Positions 22,094 to 34,841 are shown, numbered from the stretch's first letter. The stretch: DNA of 64,000 bases from Costus lasius (GCA_027563935.2 CM050449.1:45668507-45732506), one strand, 5' to 3'. Notes: generated by a model from the sequence alone, not told the origin. Translations and numbers: made by a program.

Positions 22094-23324
22094 GACCGCT
22101 TTCCTTAATGGAAAACTGGAAGAGGATGTGTATATGACACAACCTGAAGGTTTCACTAATCCATCAGATCGTCATAAAATATGCAAGTTAAAGAAGTCCA
22201 TTTATGGACTTAAGCAAGCATCTAGAAGCTGGAATATTCGTTTTGATGAATCAATATGTGACTTTGGTTTCATCAAGAATGAAGACGACCCATGTGTATA
22301 TAAGAGGTTTAGTGGGAGCGTGATTACTTTCCTAGTCCTCTATGTCGATGATATCTTAATCATTGGAAACGATATTCCTGAACTGCATGCTGTTAAAGCA
22401 TGGTTAAGAAAATGTTTCCAGATGAAAGATTTAGGAGAAGCAGCCTATGTGTTAGGTGTGAAGATCTACAGGGATAGATCTAAGAGGCTTCTCGGGCTGT
22501 GCCAGAGTACTTACATCGATAAAGTCCTGGAGAGATTCCATTTAGAGAATTCTAAAAGAGGATATCTTCCAGTCAGACATGGTCTGAATCTTTCAAAGAG
22601 TCAGTGTCCACAAACACAGACTGAGAAAGATGAAATGGACAATACGCCTTATGCTTCGGCTATTGGGTCCATTATGTATGCGATGTTATGTACTCGCCCA
22701 GACGTCGCTTACGGGTTAAGCGTGACCAGTCGATTCCAAAGTAATCCAGGTCAGGCGCACTGGATTGCGGTCAAGAACATTTTGAAATATCTTCGGAGGA
22801 CCAAAGATATGTTCTTGATATATGGAGGTCAGGAAGAACTCAGTATTGAAGGATATACTGACGCTTCGTTCCAATCTGACCAGGATGATTTCTGATCGCA
22901 ATCAGGCTTTGTTTTTAGCTTGAATGGAGGAGCAGTGGTGTGGAAAAGTTTCAAACAATCTATTGTTGCTGATTCCACAACAGAAGCCGAGTATGTTGCA
23001 GCCTCGGAAGCATCCAAGGAGGCAATGTGGATTCGCAAGTTCGTTCAGGAACTTGGTGTTGTTCCTTCGAGTGCTGATCCTTTGGTTATCTTCTGTGATA
23101 ACACTGGAGCAATCGCACAAGCAAAGGAACCACGGTCGTACCAGAAGTGCAAGCACATACAGAGACGGTTTCATTTGATCCGGGAGATCATTGATCGAGG
23201 CGAGATCAAAATCTGCAAGGTTCATACAGATGACAATCTGGCTGACCCACTTACCAAGCCTCTAGCGCAGCAGAAGCATGAGAAGCACTGTAATAATATG
23301 GGTTTGAGATTTCTCAACCATTAG
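22094..23324 (+). pseudogene. Copia A pol, right part (reverse transcriptase and RNase H)
   Basis: Continues A's frame after the duplicated GTGAA. The aspartate motif of reverse transcriptase is present (LYVDDILIIGN), followed by the copia RNase H blocks and LADPLTKPL near the end. A TGA at 22893-22895, where B has CGA, breaks the frame in RNase H; the same frame reopens and reaches the normal TAG at 23322-23324. Together with the TAG near the start of gag and the B insertion, A cannot make its own polyprotein. Confidence 0.93.
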
Positions 23325-23344
23325 ATTAAGTGCAAGTGGGAGAT

Positions 23345-25033
23345 TTTTGGGGTATGCCCTTAAGGCTAATGTTTGAGGCCATGGGATTCTTTCAGTATCA
23401 TGTATAAACTCTTATGTTTATAAAGGCAATGGTTGTTATTCAGTTTGTTACATTGTCTGCTGCAATAAGTGTGCTTCTGAATAATGTCTCAATGCTGTTC
23501 AGCTTGGCTGACATGCTGTAATGTCCTTAGTCGAGATATCTTGGTGAACATGAGACAGCCTTGATATGATTGAGACTAATATGTGTTCTAATCTTATAGG
23601 ATGCTTCGAGCATGGAATAAGATGTAGACTCATGGGTACATTGGATGTACTGGACAGACCCTACTAGGATATTCAATTGCTTGTCACAATGTGAATAATC
23701 CTTGTTTGCAACAAGTGGCACATGTCCTCTGACTTGAGATCACTTGTGTTTCTAAATGATGATTGTCATTGTTTTGAGGTAGTTCAATATCATTTGAAAC
23801 ATAATGGTTATAGACTATCTTGGATAATGATCATGAGTCAGGTTAGGACACTAGTGATAGATATAGGATTGCCGTCTCCTTGATTGGAGTGTGATGTTCT
23901 AAAGGGGCCCCCCCTGGATGAGATGATTGAGAAAGTGTATGGCCATACCCAGGTGACTATGATCATCTAATCTAATCATGCTCATCATATTGGAGTTACA
24001 GGCTTGACACGCTTGTCCAATAAGAACATCCAGTGGCAAAGGAAACATGTATGCCTAGTGAAGTGGATTCACACTTATGCTGTGGTTTGGGTGTAGTCTT
24101 GGAAGACTCTTTTCTTTATATCGGGAGACAGTGATGTGTTGCTAGATACCCCTCACTGATCGTGATAACGTAAGTTATCGTTACCGACATCTAAAGGAAA
24201 CCCTTAGGGTCGCACAATTTGATGATATGGCTTACTTAAGTCAAATCGTGTGGACTGAATTGTTTGGGTTCAGTTTAAAGGGATTTAAACTCTGATTGTA
24301 AGTGAGATCTGGTCTGATCATGTTTGATTGATTAGGGCTTGAGATCGGTAAGCTTCGATCGAGAGATTTGATGCTAGATCGGTGAGATCAAGAGCATCAA
24401 GAGATGAACGGTTAAATCTGGAACCTTAGGGTTTACTATGGTCTAGACCAAATCGCTTGGGCTGATTTAATTTGGTCTTGGACCAAAATACAATTGAACC
24501 GGCTCATGTATGAGCGCATGGTTCAAAAGGGAGTGAGATAAGCGCTTGGTTCACTTTGAAGTGAACGCATAACCGCTTGAGACATTAAGGCTTACTATTT
24601 TTAGAAGCCATGTCTTAACGTTCACATGGAACGTTTCTCACATCGCCTATCTCCTCCTCTCGACGTCTCCTCTCTCCGAGAGAAAAAAGAGTCTTCACGC
24701 CAAGGAGGTTATTCGGCCAAGCAAGAGAGATCTCAATCTTCTTCACACGACAAGGGCACTTGAAGATCTTTGCTAGCACAAAGATCACCAAGAAGGAGCC
24801 ACCTCTCTTCTTGTGTGCGGCACCTTTGGAGAAGAAGCGCTTGCATCTTTCTCTTCCAAGTCGCCATCTTCCTCATGGCTATGGTATGATCTCTATCGAT
24901 CTATACAAGCATTTATATGTTGATCATATGGCATGCAAAAGATGTTAAAAGAAACCCTTGCTTCCGCTCGAAATTCCTTATATGCGCCTTCTATTAGGGT
25001 TTCGCCCCCTCCCCTTGTATTAGGGGACCTTCA
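23345..25033 (+). repeat. 3' LTR of copia A
   Basis: 1689 bp. It aligns fully with 6802-8488. Its first two bases are TT instead of TG, so one terminal dinucleotide is mutated. It ends CTTCA, then target duplication TTTTG. Confidence 0.93.
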
Positions 25034-25038
25034 TTTTG

Positions 25039-25388
25039 AACTTGACCTAGATCCTAATCCTCAACCTTTAGGACAACACCTTGACTTAGAAAATTTCTCT
25101 CAGGACCCTATGATTCTTGAATCTTATGTTTTAGGTCTTTCTACCCACACCCTTAAGCCACCATTAGGATCAACAATGCTTAATAAACTCAACCGTGTTT
25201 TGCACTTTACACTTATTGACATTAAGTATATTGATTTCATCATTCCCTATTCTTTTTTAAATCCAAGAATTTCCTATCACAAGTTTACTAATGAATATGA
25301 CCGAGAAAGGGAAATAAATGTAGGTATCCCTGACTTACAACTTGGACTATGGACATTGATTCTTGCCACTCCAGAACTTCAGCACTAG
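25039..25388 (+). pseudogene. NAG ORF, right part
   Basis: Removing copia A and one TTTTG joins codon g/aa across the site and keeps the frame open to TAG at 25386-25388. The segment encodes a PNPQPLGQHLDLENF-type acidic stretch followed by about 80 residues with no motif I recognise. In Ty3 elements, reverse transcriptase would stand here; instead the polypurine region and 3' LTR follow within 50 bases. Function unknown; it may be part of an extended Gag. Confidence 0.65.
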
Positions 25389-25435
25389 CGTAATAACAAT
25401 TCTTCGGGGAAGAATTTTTTTCACCCGGGGAGAAT
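25389..25435 (+). other. Polypurine region before NAG 3' LTR
   Basis: TCGGGGAAGAA and CGGGGAGAAT lie just before TGATG, where plus-strand DNA synthesis is primed in LTR elements. Confidence 0.6.
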
Positions 25436-27494
25436 TGATGGAGGCAGTGACCTCAGACTAAGAAGGTACAAATGGAGTATACGAGACCCTAGTTAAAGAC
25501 CTGGAAGTTCTCAAATAAGCTAGCAAGCTCACTTCTAAAGCTAGCTCAATAATTGGAAATGGACTGCTTCAACTAACGTACAATGGAAGACATCCTCAGC
25601 AAATTGGTGCCAGCACGAGCATCAAATCTCCCAACCTGCTAATGGAAAACAAAGCATATTCCCAGCCAGCCAATTGCATATTTCGTCAACGGCCAGCCAA
25701 GCACATGCTCATCGCAGCAAATAAGGAAGCCTCAACGTCTCCACCTTCATCTTAATCTTCAACGCACACCACAAAGTAGATCTTCAACGGGTCTCTACTG
25801 CTCAAGATGGAAAGGGCAACGTTCGGCAGCAACGGCTCTATCTTCTCACTATATGTATCTCTTTCACGCATCATTGTAACACTTTGAATTGAATTTTAAT
25901 CGAATGAAGTAGTTTTGGTATTCTTCCTCTTCTATCAGATGCTCTCCTTCCTGTTCTCCTTCTAGGGCCGAGCCCTCCTCTCCTCTTCCCTTCCTCTATT
26001 CTCTACCCTCTCCTTTCTCCAGAAATCAAACCCACCAGTCACAGTTCCCTATTCCAGATTCTCGAGACTTTGAACCCTTGCCGCCGACGATCCACCGGCC
26101 GGATCTCCACGATACTTCGGCCACCACTCCTCCTTCCCCTGAAGAAGCTTCAGCCGCCAGCATCTGCCCATCTGCCTCGCCGATCGCTGGAATCGAAACG
26201 CTGATTTCGATCCCCTGTTTCCGCCCTATATCGCAACCTAGTTCCGCTCTTCATCACCGTTCTCCTCTGACCAGCCGCTACCTGTCTTCAAACTCCGGCC
26301 ATCTCCTTGCCATCATCATAGCAACTCCCAACTGTAGCAGGTTTGGCATCCGTGCATCGCCGGCCGAACGGCGGCTACCCCTGCTCCACGCGCGCACGTC
26401 CCCTGTTCCTACAGAACAGTCGTGTCTTCGCTCCGCCAACACTCCGACGCCATCCTCGCTCCTCCACCATCTCTCGGTGCTCCCACATCTTCCACACCAT
26501 TTCTTCTCGACTCCACGTTGTCGACAAATGATCCAAATCCCAGCGTCGTTGATCAACGCTCGATTCCATCCCTCTATTTCCCCAGACTTCTGTGTCTTTT
26601 GTTTAACTGCTCTTCTTTAAAACTTAATCTGATTACGCTTGTTCATGCAGGTATTTTAAGCAATCGGTGCAGTGAAAGTATAGATCTTTGGCACAACTAG
26701 GAAGAACACAGCTTCTTCTATCATTTGCACCAGTCTAGCCAATTCCAGACTCAACAGATCAATCAAAGAGACCTAGCAACTTTTGTTATCTGGATAACTC
26801 TACAATTTTTCTTATGTTCTAATTTGACTAGTGTTTTTGTTGCAGGTATTTTAAGAAATCGAGCAAACAAAAGTCTTCAATTTATGCATGACTGGAAAGA
26901 TCAAACATTACTCCCTCATCCAGATCAGTTGGCTCCAATCAGGATTCATCAAATCAGCATGCAAACCATAGCACTATTTGGAGACTAAACAACTTCTGCA
27001 CTCGTTTCATTCCATAATCTGACTGGTCTTCTTTTTGTAGGTTGTTAGCATGCTTGGACACAACATAACACCTGATCTTTGAGATAACCATGAAGAACAA
27101 ACATTATTCTACCTCTCGGTTCAGTTGGATCCACTGAAGCATCAGTAGATCGACCTATGACATATGGCAACATTTGCAATATGATAAATTTCTGTGTTGT
27201 TTAATTTATCGATCTAACTAGATATTTTGTTGCAGGCGTTCTATTTGCCTAGAAGATCTTTACTCTCTAATTTATATACAATTCAAAAGAACTATTTTTG
27301 TTCTACATCACAGTTTAATTAGTTTGGATCTATGGATTTTACAACAAGGCATAGTAACTTATTGTAACTGAATATCTTTATTGCCTTGGAATTTTGGCTG
27401 ATTTCTGAATTTTGACCTTTATGAAAATCCCAAAAAATAAATAATTGAATATTTTTAATTAGTAGAATAAAGCTCACGCTTCCGTCCTACATCA
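25436..27494 (+). repeat. 3' LTR of NAG (2059 bp) with 195-bp tandem units
   Basis: Starts TGATG and ends CATCA, a 5-bp inverted terminal repeat. Its last 435 bases match 4473-4905. The segment 26651-27235 consists of three degenerate 195-bp units, each ending in a splice-acceptor-like CAG or TAG. A frame of 180 codons at 26078-26620 is proline- and serine-rich and is probably chance. The LTR is inserted in an Athila-like ORF1; TATAG at 27495-27499 is the likely target duplication, with its partner off the window. Confidence 0.88.
26651..27235 (+). repeat. Degenerate 195-bp tandem repeat, three units
   Basis: Units 26651-26845, 26846-27040 and 27041-27235. Shared features: AAACATTACT/AAACATTATT, CAGTTGGCTCCA/CAGTTGGATCCA, then a branch-site-like pentamer (TTGAC, CTGAC, CTAAC), a T-rich tract and CAG or TAG. 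The acceptor-like ends fall at 26650, 26845, 27040 and 27235, exactly 195 apart. Confidence 0.75.
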
Positions 27495-28290
27495 TATAGT
27501 ATGTTCATAGAGTTCTTGCCCACACTGTCTTTGGTAGAGGAGACAGTGATGGCATGGTAAGATAATCTGAGCTTTACATTCTTTGGGGGATGCTGAATGG
27601 AGTAGTAATAGATGTTGCATTCTTTATAATGAAACACATGGATAAAGTGGCTAGTGCAAAAAAGGGAGCAATTGTAATAGGAGGGCTGATTACACCTATA
27701 TCCCTGCATCTGAATGTTGAACCATATGGGATAGAAGTGGCAAGGGGGAATGCAAGGTTTTATCTTGAGTCTTGCATGGCAATGAAAATGATAGTTAGAG
27801 AAGAGGATGTCTTTTTTTTGTCCTTGGACCAAATGGCCCTACTCTACCATTACCCCATGTAGAGAAGACCACTGTAAAAGAAAGAGCGAATTGGAAGCTT
27901 TCACCGAGCACCGCCGAGGCAGCTTTTACACCACCATTGAGTGCAGTTCCACCACCACCCACTTGGGGTGGAAGAGATGATCCTTATGGTATGGAGTCAC
28001 CATCTAACCGGCCTACTGATCCTACTCCCCCAGCTACTGATTCTTCCCACATACCTATTGGAGGATGGTCTAGTGCCTTCGACCCAGAATTCTAGGCACT
28101 CTTCGCTGAGATATATCGTCAGGGACATCATATGGAGAGGATGATGGACACCATGGGCCAGATGAAGGACTCGATGCATCACCTTCACTATGATGTGGAA
28201 CATCTCAGCAACTATATGGAAGAGATGGGCAACTTCTTATATGAGCGCTTTGACTTCCAGGATTTGAGGAGAGGCGCAGACTATGAAGGG
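27495..28290 (+). pseudogene. Athila-type ORF1 (gag-like) remnant, left part
   Basis: Translation in the frame of 27590 gives blocks typical of the Athila ORF1 family: HTVFGRGDSDG, a LWGMLNGVVIDVAFFIMKH helix, and GGLITPISLHLNVEP. A second segment at 28110-28290 is rich in Met, His and Glu (a predicted coiled coil around ERMMDTMGQMKD). Stops at 27563-27565 and 27860-27862, plus frame changes, show it is decayed. The N-terminal part would lie left of NAG, outside the window. The frame runs into the solo LTR at 28291 and continues at 50389. The family call is from memory of the motif pattern and is moderately sure. Confidence 0.6.
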
Positions 28291-28383
28291 TGTTGGTGTA
28301 TATGTCCTCAGACCTAGTTTTGGTCCTTCTTTGTACTACTTAAACATTGATATTTATTATATCATCCTGGCATTGTCGTTATC

Positions 28384-30067
28384 TGAAAGTCCCCAGAAGG
28401 GGGCGAAACCCTAAGGCATGGCGCCTATAAGATTTTTAAACAGCGGAAGAAGGTTTCTAGGGATCATTTGCATGAGATATGATCAACTATAAAAAAACCG
28501 ATTTCAAACAAGTATGAAGGAATCGATTCTTACCAAGGCCATTGCTTGGATGGCGTCTAGGAAGAAGAGACTCAAGTGCTTCTCCTCCTTATGGCTGGCA
28601 CACAAGATGTGATCGCCTACTCCCTTAGTGCTCCTTGTGCTAGCAAGGTTCTAAGGAGTCCTTGTCGTATGGAAGGGAAGAGACGTTCTCCTCTGCTTGT
28701 CGAACCCACTCCAAGGTGTGAAGAAGTTGCCACACACGAGAGCGTCGAGAGAGGAAAGGCAAGAAGCGAGAATAGAGCATGAAACTCTCAACGTGAGGCG
28801 TGGTCACGATTTGGAAACATGGTTTCCAAAAATAGTAAACCACTTCTCTTCATGCGACCAAGAGTTTACCCAAGCGCAAACCTCTCCTCTTTGAACCATG
28901 CGCTCAACTAATGAGCTGGTTCAATTTAATTTTGGTTCAAAGACCAAATTAAACCAAGCCTTTTTGGTCTAGACCTCATTAAACCTAAAGGTTCCAGATC
29001 TAACCGTTCATCTCTTGATGCTCCTGATCTCACCGATCTAGCATCCATTCTCTCGATCGAAGCTTACCGATCTCAAGCCCTAATCAATCAAACATTATCA
29101 GACCAGATCTCACTTACAATCATAGATTAAATCCCTTTAAACTGAACTCAAACAATTCAGTCCACACGATCTGACTTAAGTAAGCCATATCATCAAATTG
29201 TGCGACCTAAGGGTTTCCTTTACATGTCGGTAACGATAACTTACGTCATCACGATCAGCGAGAGGTATCTAGCAACACATCACTATCTCCCGATATAAAG
29301 GAAAGAGTCTTCCAAGACTACACCCAAACCACAACACAAGTGTGAATCCAACTCACAAGGCATACATATTTCCTTTACCATTGGATGTTCTTATTGGACA
29401 AGCGTGTCAAGCTTGTAGCTCCAATATGATGAGCATGATTAGATCAGATGAACATAGTCACCTGGGTATGGCCATACACTTTCTCAATCACCTCATCCAG
29501 GGGGCCCCTTTAGAACATCACACTCCAATTAAGGAGACGGCAATCCTATGTCTATCACTAGTGCCCTAACCTGACTCAAGCTCACCATCCAAGATAGTCT
29601 ATAATCATTATGTTTCAAATGATATTGAACTACCTCAAAACAATGACAATCATCATTCAGAAACACAAGTGATCTCAAGTCAGAGGAAATGTGCCACTTG
29701 TCGCATTCAAGGATTATTCACATTGTGACAAGCAATTGAATATCCTAGTAGGGTCTGTCCAGTACATCCAATGTACCCATGAGTCTACATCTTATTCCAT
29801 GCTCGAAGCATCCTATAAGATTAGAACACATATTAGTCTTAACCATATCAAGGCTGTCTCATGTTCACCAAGATATCTCGACTAAGGACTTTACAGCATG
29901 TCAGCCCAGCTGAACAGCTTTGAGACATTATTCAGAAGTACAATTATTGCAGCAGACAATGTAACAAACTGAATAACAACCATGCCTTTATAAACATAAA
30001 AGTTTATTACATGATACTGATACATTCCCAAGGCCTCAAACATTAGCCTTAAGGGCATACCCCAACA
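28384..30067 (-). repeat. 3' LTR of copia C
   Basis: 1684 bp. On the plus strand it runs TGAAAGTCCCC..CCCCAACA. The polypurine tract AAGTGGGAGAT (minus strand) lies at 30068-30078. Confidence 0.93.
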
Positions 30068-30087
30068 ATCTCCCACTTGCACTTAAT

Positions 30088-33000
30088 CTAATGGTTGAGA
30101 AATCTCAAACCCATATTATTACAGTGCTTCTCATGCTTCTGCTGCGCCAGAGGCTTGGTAAGCGGGTCTGCCAGATTGTCATCTGTATGAACCTTGCAGA
30201 CTTTGATCTCGCCACGATCTATGATCTCCCGGATCAAGTGAAACCGTCTCTGTATGTGCTTGGACTTCTGGTGCGACCGTGGTTCCTTTGCTTGTGCGAT
30301 TGCTCCAGTGTTATCACAGAAGATAACCAAAGGATCTGTACTCGAAGGAACAACACCAAGTTCTCTCACGAACTTACGAATCCACACTGCCTCCTTGGAT
30401 GCTTCCGAGGCTGCAACATACTCGGCTTCTGTTGTGGAATCAGCAACAGTTGACTGTTTGAAACTCTTCCACACCACCGCTCCTCCATTCAAGCTAAAAA
30501 CATAGCCTGATTGCGATCGGAAATCATCCTGGTCAGACTGGAATGAAGCGTCAGTATATCCTTCAATACTGAGTTCTTCCTGACCACCATATATCAAGAA
30601 CATATCTTTGGTCCTCCGCAGATATTTTAAAATGTTCTTGACTACAATCCAGTGTGCCATACCTGGATTACCTTGGAACCGACTGGTCACGCTTAACCCG
30701 TAAGCGACGTCTGGGCGAGTACACAACATCGCATACATAATGGACCCAATAGCCGAAGCATAAGGCGTATTGTCCATTTCATCTTTCTCAGTCTGTGTTT
30801 GTGGACACTGACTCTTCGAAAGATTCAGACCATGTCTGACTGGAAGATATCCTCTTTTAGAATTCTCTAAATGAAATCTCTCCAGGACTTTATTGATGTA
30901 AGTACTCTGGCACAGCCCGAGAAGCCTCTTAGATCTATCCCTGTAGATCTTCACACCTAATACATAGGCTGCTTCTCCAAGATCTTTCATCTGGAAACAT
31001 TTCCTTAACCATGCCTTAACCGCATGCATTTCAGGAATGTCATTTCCAATGATCAAGATATCATCGACGTAGAGGACTAGAAAAGTAATCACGCTCCCAC
31101 TAAACCTCTTATATACACACGGGTCATCCTCGTTCTTGATGAAACCAAACTCAGAGATTGATTCATCAAAACGAATATTCCAGCTTCTCGATGCTTGTTT
31201 AAGTCCATAAATAGACTTCTTTAACTTGCATATTTTATGACGATCTGATGGATTAGTGAAACCTTCTGGTTGTGTCATATACACATCCTCATCCAGATTT
31301 CCATTAAGGAAAGCTGTCTTCACATCCATTTGCCAGATCTCATAATCATAATATGCAGCTATCGTGAAAAGAATTTGAATAGACTTAAACATAGCTACAG
31401 GTGAGAAAGTTTCATCATAATCTATCCCGTAGATTTGTTTGAAACCTTTCGCAACTAGCCTGCCTTTATAGGTAACCACGTTACCATCCATGTCAATCTT
31501 CTTCTTGAAGATCCATTTACAGCCTATAGGGATAACTCCCGGAGGCGGATCAACCAAATCCCAGACTTGGTTATCTAACATGGAGTCCATCTCGGCGTGC
31601 ATAGCTTCAAGCCATCTCGCTGACTCCGGTCCACTGACCGCATCCGCATAAGTGAGGGGTTCATCATTATCAATGATGTAGACTCCGTCATAGCGCTCAG
31701 GCTGTCGACGGATCCTTCTCGATCTTCACGGTTCCCATGATATCTGAGCCTCAGGTTGTTCAATAACCTGATCCACCTGCTCAGGCTCATCCAACTGTGC
31801 TTGACTACTTTGTTCTTCCTCTGGATTCTCATCCAGCTTTATTTCTCTCCCACTGGCCTCTTGCAGAAGAAACTCCTTCTCAAGAAATATGGCCGTCCGA
31901 GCAACAAATACCTTGTTCTCTTTGGGATCGTAGAAATAATAACCCTTAGTTTCCTTAGGGTAACCGACAAAGATATATTTGTCAGATCTGCTCTCTAGTT
32001 TCCTAGAGGCGAGCTTTTTGACATAAGCTTCGTAGCCCCAGATCCTGATAAATGTCAAGCTCGGCTGTTTCCCAAACCATAATTCATATGGCGTCTTTGA
32101 AACTGCCTTGGATGGCACTCGGTTTAGTACCTTTGCAGCTGTTTCCAGTGCAAATCCCCAAAAGGAGTAAGGTAGAGTAGCCTGACTCATCATAGAACGA
32201 ACCATATCAAGTAACGTTCTATTTCTCCTCTCGGACACACCATTCCATTGCGGTGTTCCTGGCGGAGTGAGCTGTGAGATAATCCCACACTCCTTCAAAT
32301 AGTCAGTAAACGCATGACTCAAGTATTCTCCACCTCGATCAGAACGAAGTGCCTTGATATTTCGGCCTAGCTGATTCTGTACTTCATTCTTGAACTCTTT
32401 GAACTTGTCAAAAGATTCACTTTTATGTCTCATTAAATAGACATACCCATACCTACTGAAATCATCAGTGAAGGTAATGAAGTACTGATAGCCACCTCTG
32501 GCATGTTTACTAAATGGCCCACACACATCACTGTGTATAAGGTCAAGTAAACCTGAAGCCCTTTGACCTTTGTTAGGAAAAGCTGACTTCGTCATTTTAC
32601 CCATTAAACAAGCCTTGCATCTATCAATCTCCTCATAGGAGAATGATCCCAGCAGTCCATGATCATGCAACCGCTTAATGCGTTTCTTGTTAATATGGCC
32701 ATAACGACTATGCCATAGCAAGGTGCTATCATCAGCATACTTGGCTTTCTTAATATCAATATTTTGCATAGAACATTCCATGTCCAACATGAATAACCCA
32801 TTGTTAATTGAACCAGTAGCATAAACAATATTATCAAAAGATAAAACACACTTTGAAATATTGCATTCAAAGGAAAATCCCTTCCTGACAAGAGCAGGAA
32901 TAGAGATAATATTCTTAGTAATGCTGGGAACAAAGTAACAACTGTTTAGTTCCAATACAAGCCCAGATGGCAAAGAGATGAAATAGTCTCCTACAGCAAC

Positions 33001-33960
33001 AGCAGCAACCCGTGCCCCGTTTCCAACTCGTAGGTCCACCTCATGCTGTCCCACCTGTCTTCTTCTCTTGAGTTCCTGTACATTTGAACAAATGTGAACT
33101 CCACATGCAGTGTCCAACACCCATGAAATAGAAGAAGATGAAACCATGACTTCCGTCACGTATATACCTGAGCCAGAAGCGAAGCTTCCCCTCTTGTCTC
33201 CTTGGAGCGCTTTACAGTCCTTTTTCCAGTGACCCAGCTGGCCACAGTGGAAACATCTGTATTCCTTTGACCGCTTAACTTTTTGCTTCAGAGCCTTGCT
33301 GTAACTCTTGACAGGGGCCTTGCCCTTCTTCCCCTTCTTCTTGTTCCTGGAAGGAACCATTAAGACAGAGGTCAAAGGCTTTCCCTTCAGAGTTTCCTCA
33401 GTAGTCAAGAGCATATTCAGCAGCTCTGCCGGAGTACAATCGATTTTGTTCATATTAAAGTTAATGATGAACGCATCGAAAGAGGGCGGGAGAGACTGCA
33501 GAATAATGTCTACAGCAAGCTCCTGATTGATGGTATGCCCCAGTTTTTCTAGAGCCTCCTTGTGCCCAATCATCTTGAGCACGTGAGCTCCCACTGGGCT
33601 CCCTTCAGCCAGTTTGCTCTGAAAGAACAGCTTTGTCAGATTATAGCGTTCTGTCCTCGCCTGTGCAGCATATAGCATCTTGAGGTTTGCTATCATGTCT
33701 ATAGCAGACATATCCTCATGCTGACGCTGCAGCGGTGGCGTCATAGATGCTAGCATCAGGCAAGCGACATCAATGCTATCATTGACGTGCTTTTCATAAG
33801 CTTCCCGAACCGCCCTTGCGGCGTTCGGAGCGGGTTGAGGCGGTATAGCCGTCTCGAGGACATACAGTTTCCTCTCTGCCTTAAGAACAATCTTAAGGTG
33901 TCCGAACCAGTCTGAGAAGTTTGGCCCAGCAAACTTCTCCCTTTCCAGTAGGGATCGCAC
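30088..33960 (-). pseudogene. Copia C gag-pol polyprotein, start lost and one stop
   Basis: Full copia gag-pol on the minus strand: gag, zinc knuckle RCFHCGQLGHWKKDC, protease site DTAC, integrase (HSRYGHINKKR..CKACLMGKM, HSDVCGPF, LRSDRGGEY), reverse transcriptase with LYVDDILIIGN, and RNase H ending LADPLTKPL. The ATG used by A and B is ACG here, so the frame is only open from a GTG at 33958-33960. A TGA at 31726-31728 replaces the CGA seen in A and B, a C-to-T change at a CpG, between integrase and reverse transcriptase. The rest of the frame is open to the normal stop at 30088-30090. Confidence 0.94.
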
Positions 33961-34836
33961 ATTGAAATTCGTGGTGTTCGTTGCTGCAGTAATCTACAAC
34001 AATGCAAGAACAGCAAGGTCAGTATCAATGTTTAGAATCAATCCAGGACTTAAGAAAGATTCTTTTCTCACTATTTTATCTGGCTGAAAAATCCAGCAAA
34101 ACAGCCCAAAAGAGTAGAACTCTTTTTGTGAGATGGGATCCAGATTTCATACTTGGTCTCCGCGTCCCGCTCAGGCGAGATAAGATGCACAGAGAGTACA
34201 AGCACTAATTTCTGGTAGGCAGTCCCTGCCAATCGCCAACCCGTGCGATTCCCCTTCATCTGGGCAATCCAGCAGACTGTGCCAACTGAGTTGGTACAAC
34301 ACAATCTCTGACCCCACAGATGGCTGCCTCCATGTGCTACCATATGCGCCACATATGTAGCCTACATGGTCAAGCTGACCCGACCTACTCCCTGGACCAC
34401 CACGTGTTATGCTGAGCAACGAGAAGCGATAAATCCCTTCTCTGTAACATGCAGGTGTAATCCCGCACCGTCTGAAGATAGATGGACGTGCCCACTGAGT
34501 GGGTACAACACGGCTCCAACGATAATCAGAATAGTGAGGTTTCGCGTCAGAAGGCTTACGAGCTTGATATTTTAGCGTTGGATTTTAACGGTCTTTTATC
34601 TTCTTAACTATCATGCAATTCCTATGGTGATAGCAGAAGATAAACTCATGCAATTCTAATTATAAAAGCAATAAATAGAAAGCATGCTGATCTTATGTGG
34701 TAAAAGCCCATTAAGCCTAAGTTAGACCTTAAATAACCTTAAGTCTTCACTTGCTTTTCTTCATGGGTCTTTTGCTGCTCATTTGGCCCAAACCAGGGCC
34801 CAAGCGCCCACTGCAGCTCAGGTGCGCCCACCAGGT
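33961..34836 (-). other. Leader of copia C, gag-proximal part
   Basis: Homologous to A 9440-10309. It has the acceptor-like TTGTAG (minus, AG at 33994-33995) and both twin hairpins (34278-34303 and 34487-34512). The leader is interrupted by element D at the target duplication AAATG (34837-34841). Confidence 0.8.
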
Positions 34837-34841
34837 AAATG

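Larger units (their letters stand above)
6802..25033 (+). mobile_element. Ty1/copia family-1 element A (Angela-like), interrupted by element B
   Basis: Flanked by a perfect 5-bp target duplication TTTTG (6797-6801 and 25034-25038). Order: 5' LTR, primer-binding site, long leader, gag-pol, 3' LTR. Subtracting element B (12964-22088) and its 5-bp duplication leaves about 9.1 kb. I saw roughly 15-18 differences between its LTRs over 1.69 kb, about 1 percent, against three in the nested B; this fits the order of insertion. The lineage call rests on LTR length, the TGTTGG start, the AAGTGGGAGAT polypurine tract and protein similarity known for Angela-type elements. Confidence 0.93.

Noticed and set aside
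26078..26620. 180-codon Pro/Ser-rich frame in the NAG LTR
   Set aside because: Low-complexity composition, overlapping open frames on both strands, no recognised domain; it lies in the LTR and is likely chance.
27590..27862. A host gene exon between NAG and the solo LTR
   Set aside because: The motif pattern fits Athila ORF1, with in-frame stops and a continuation across the solo LTR into a retroelement interior.
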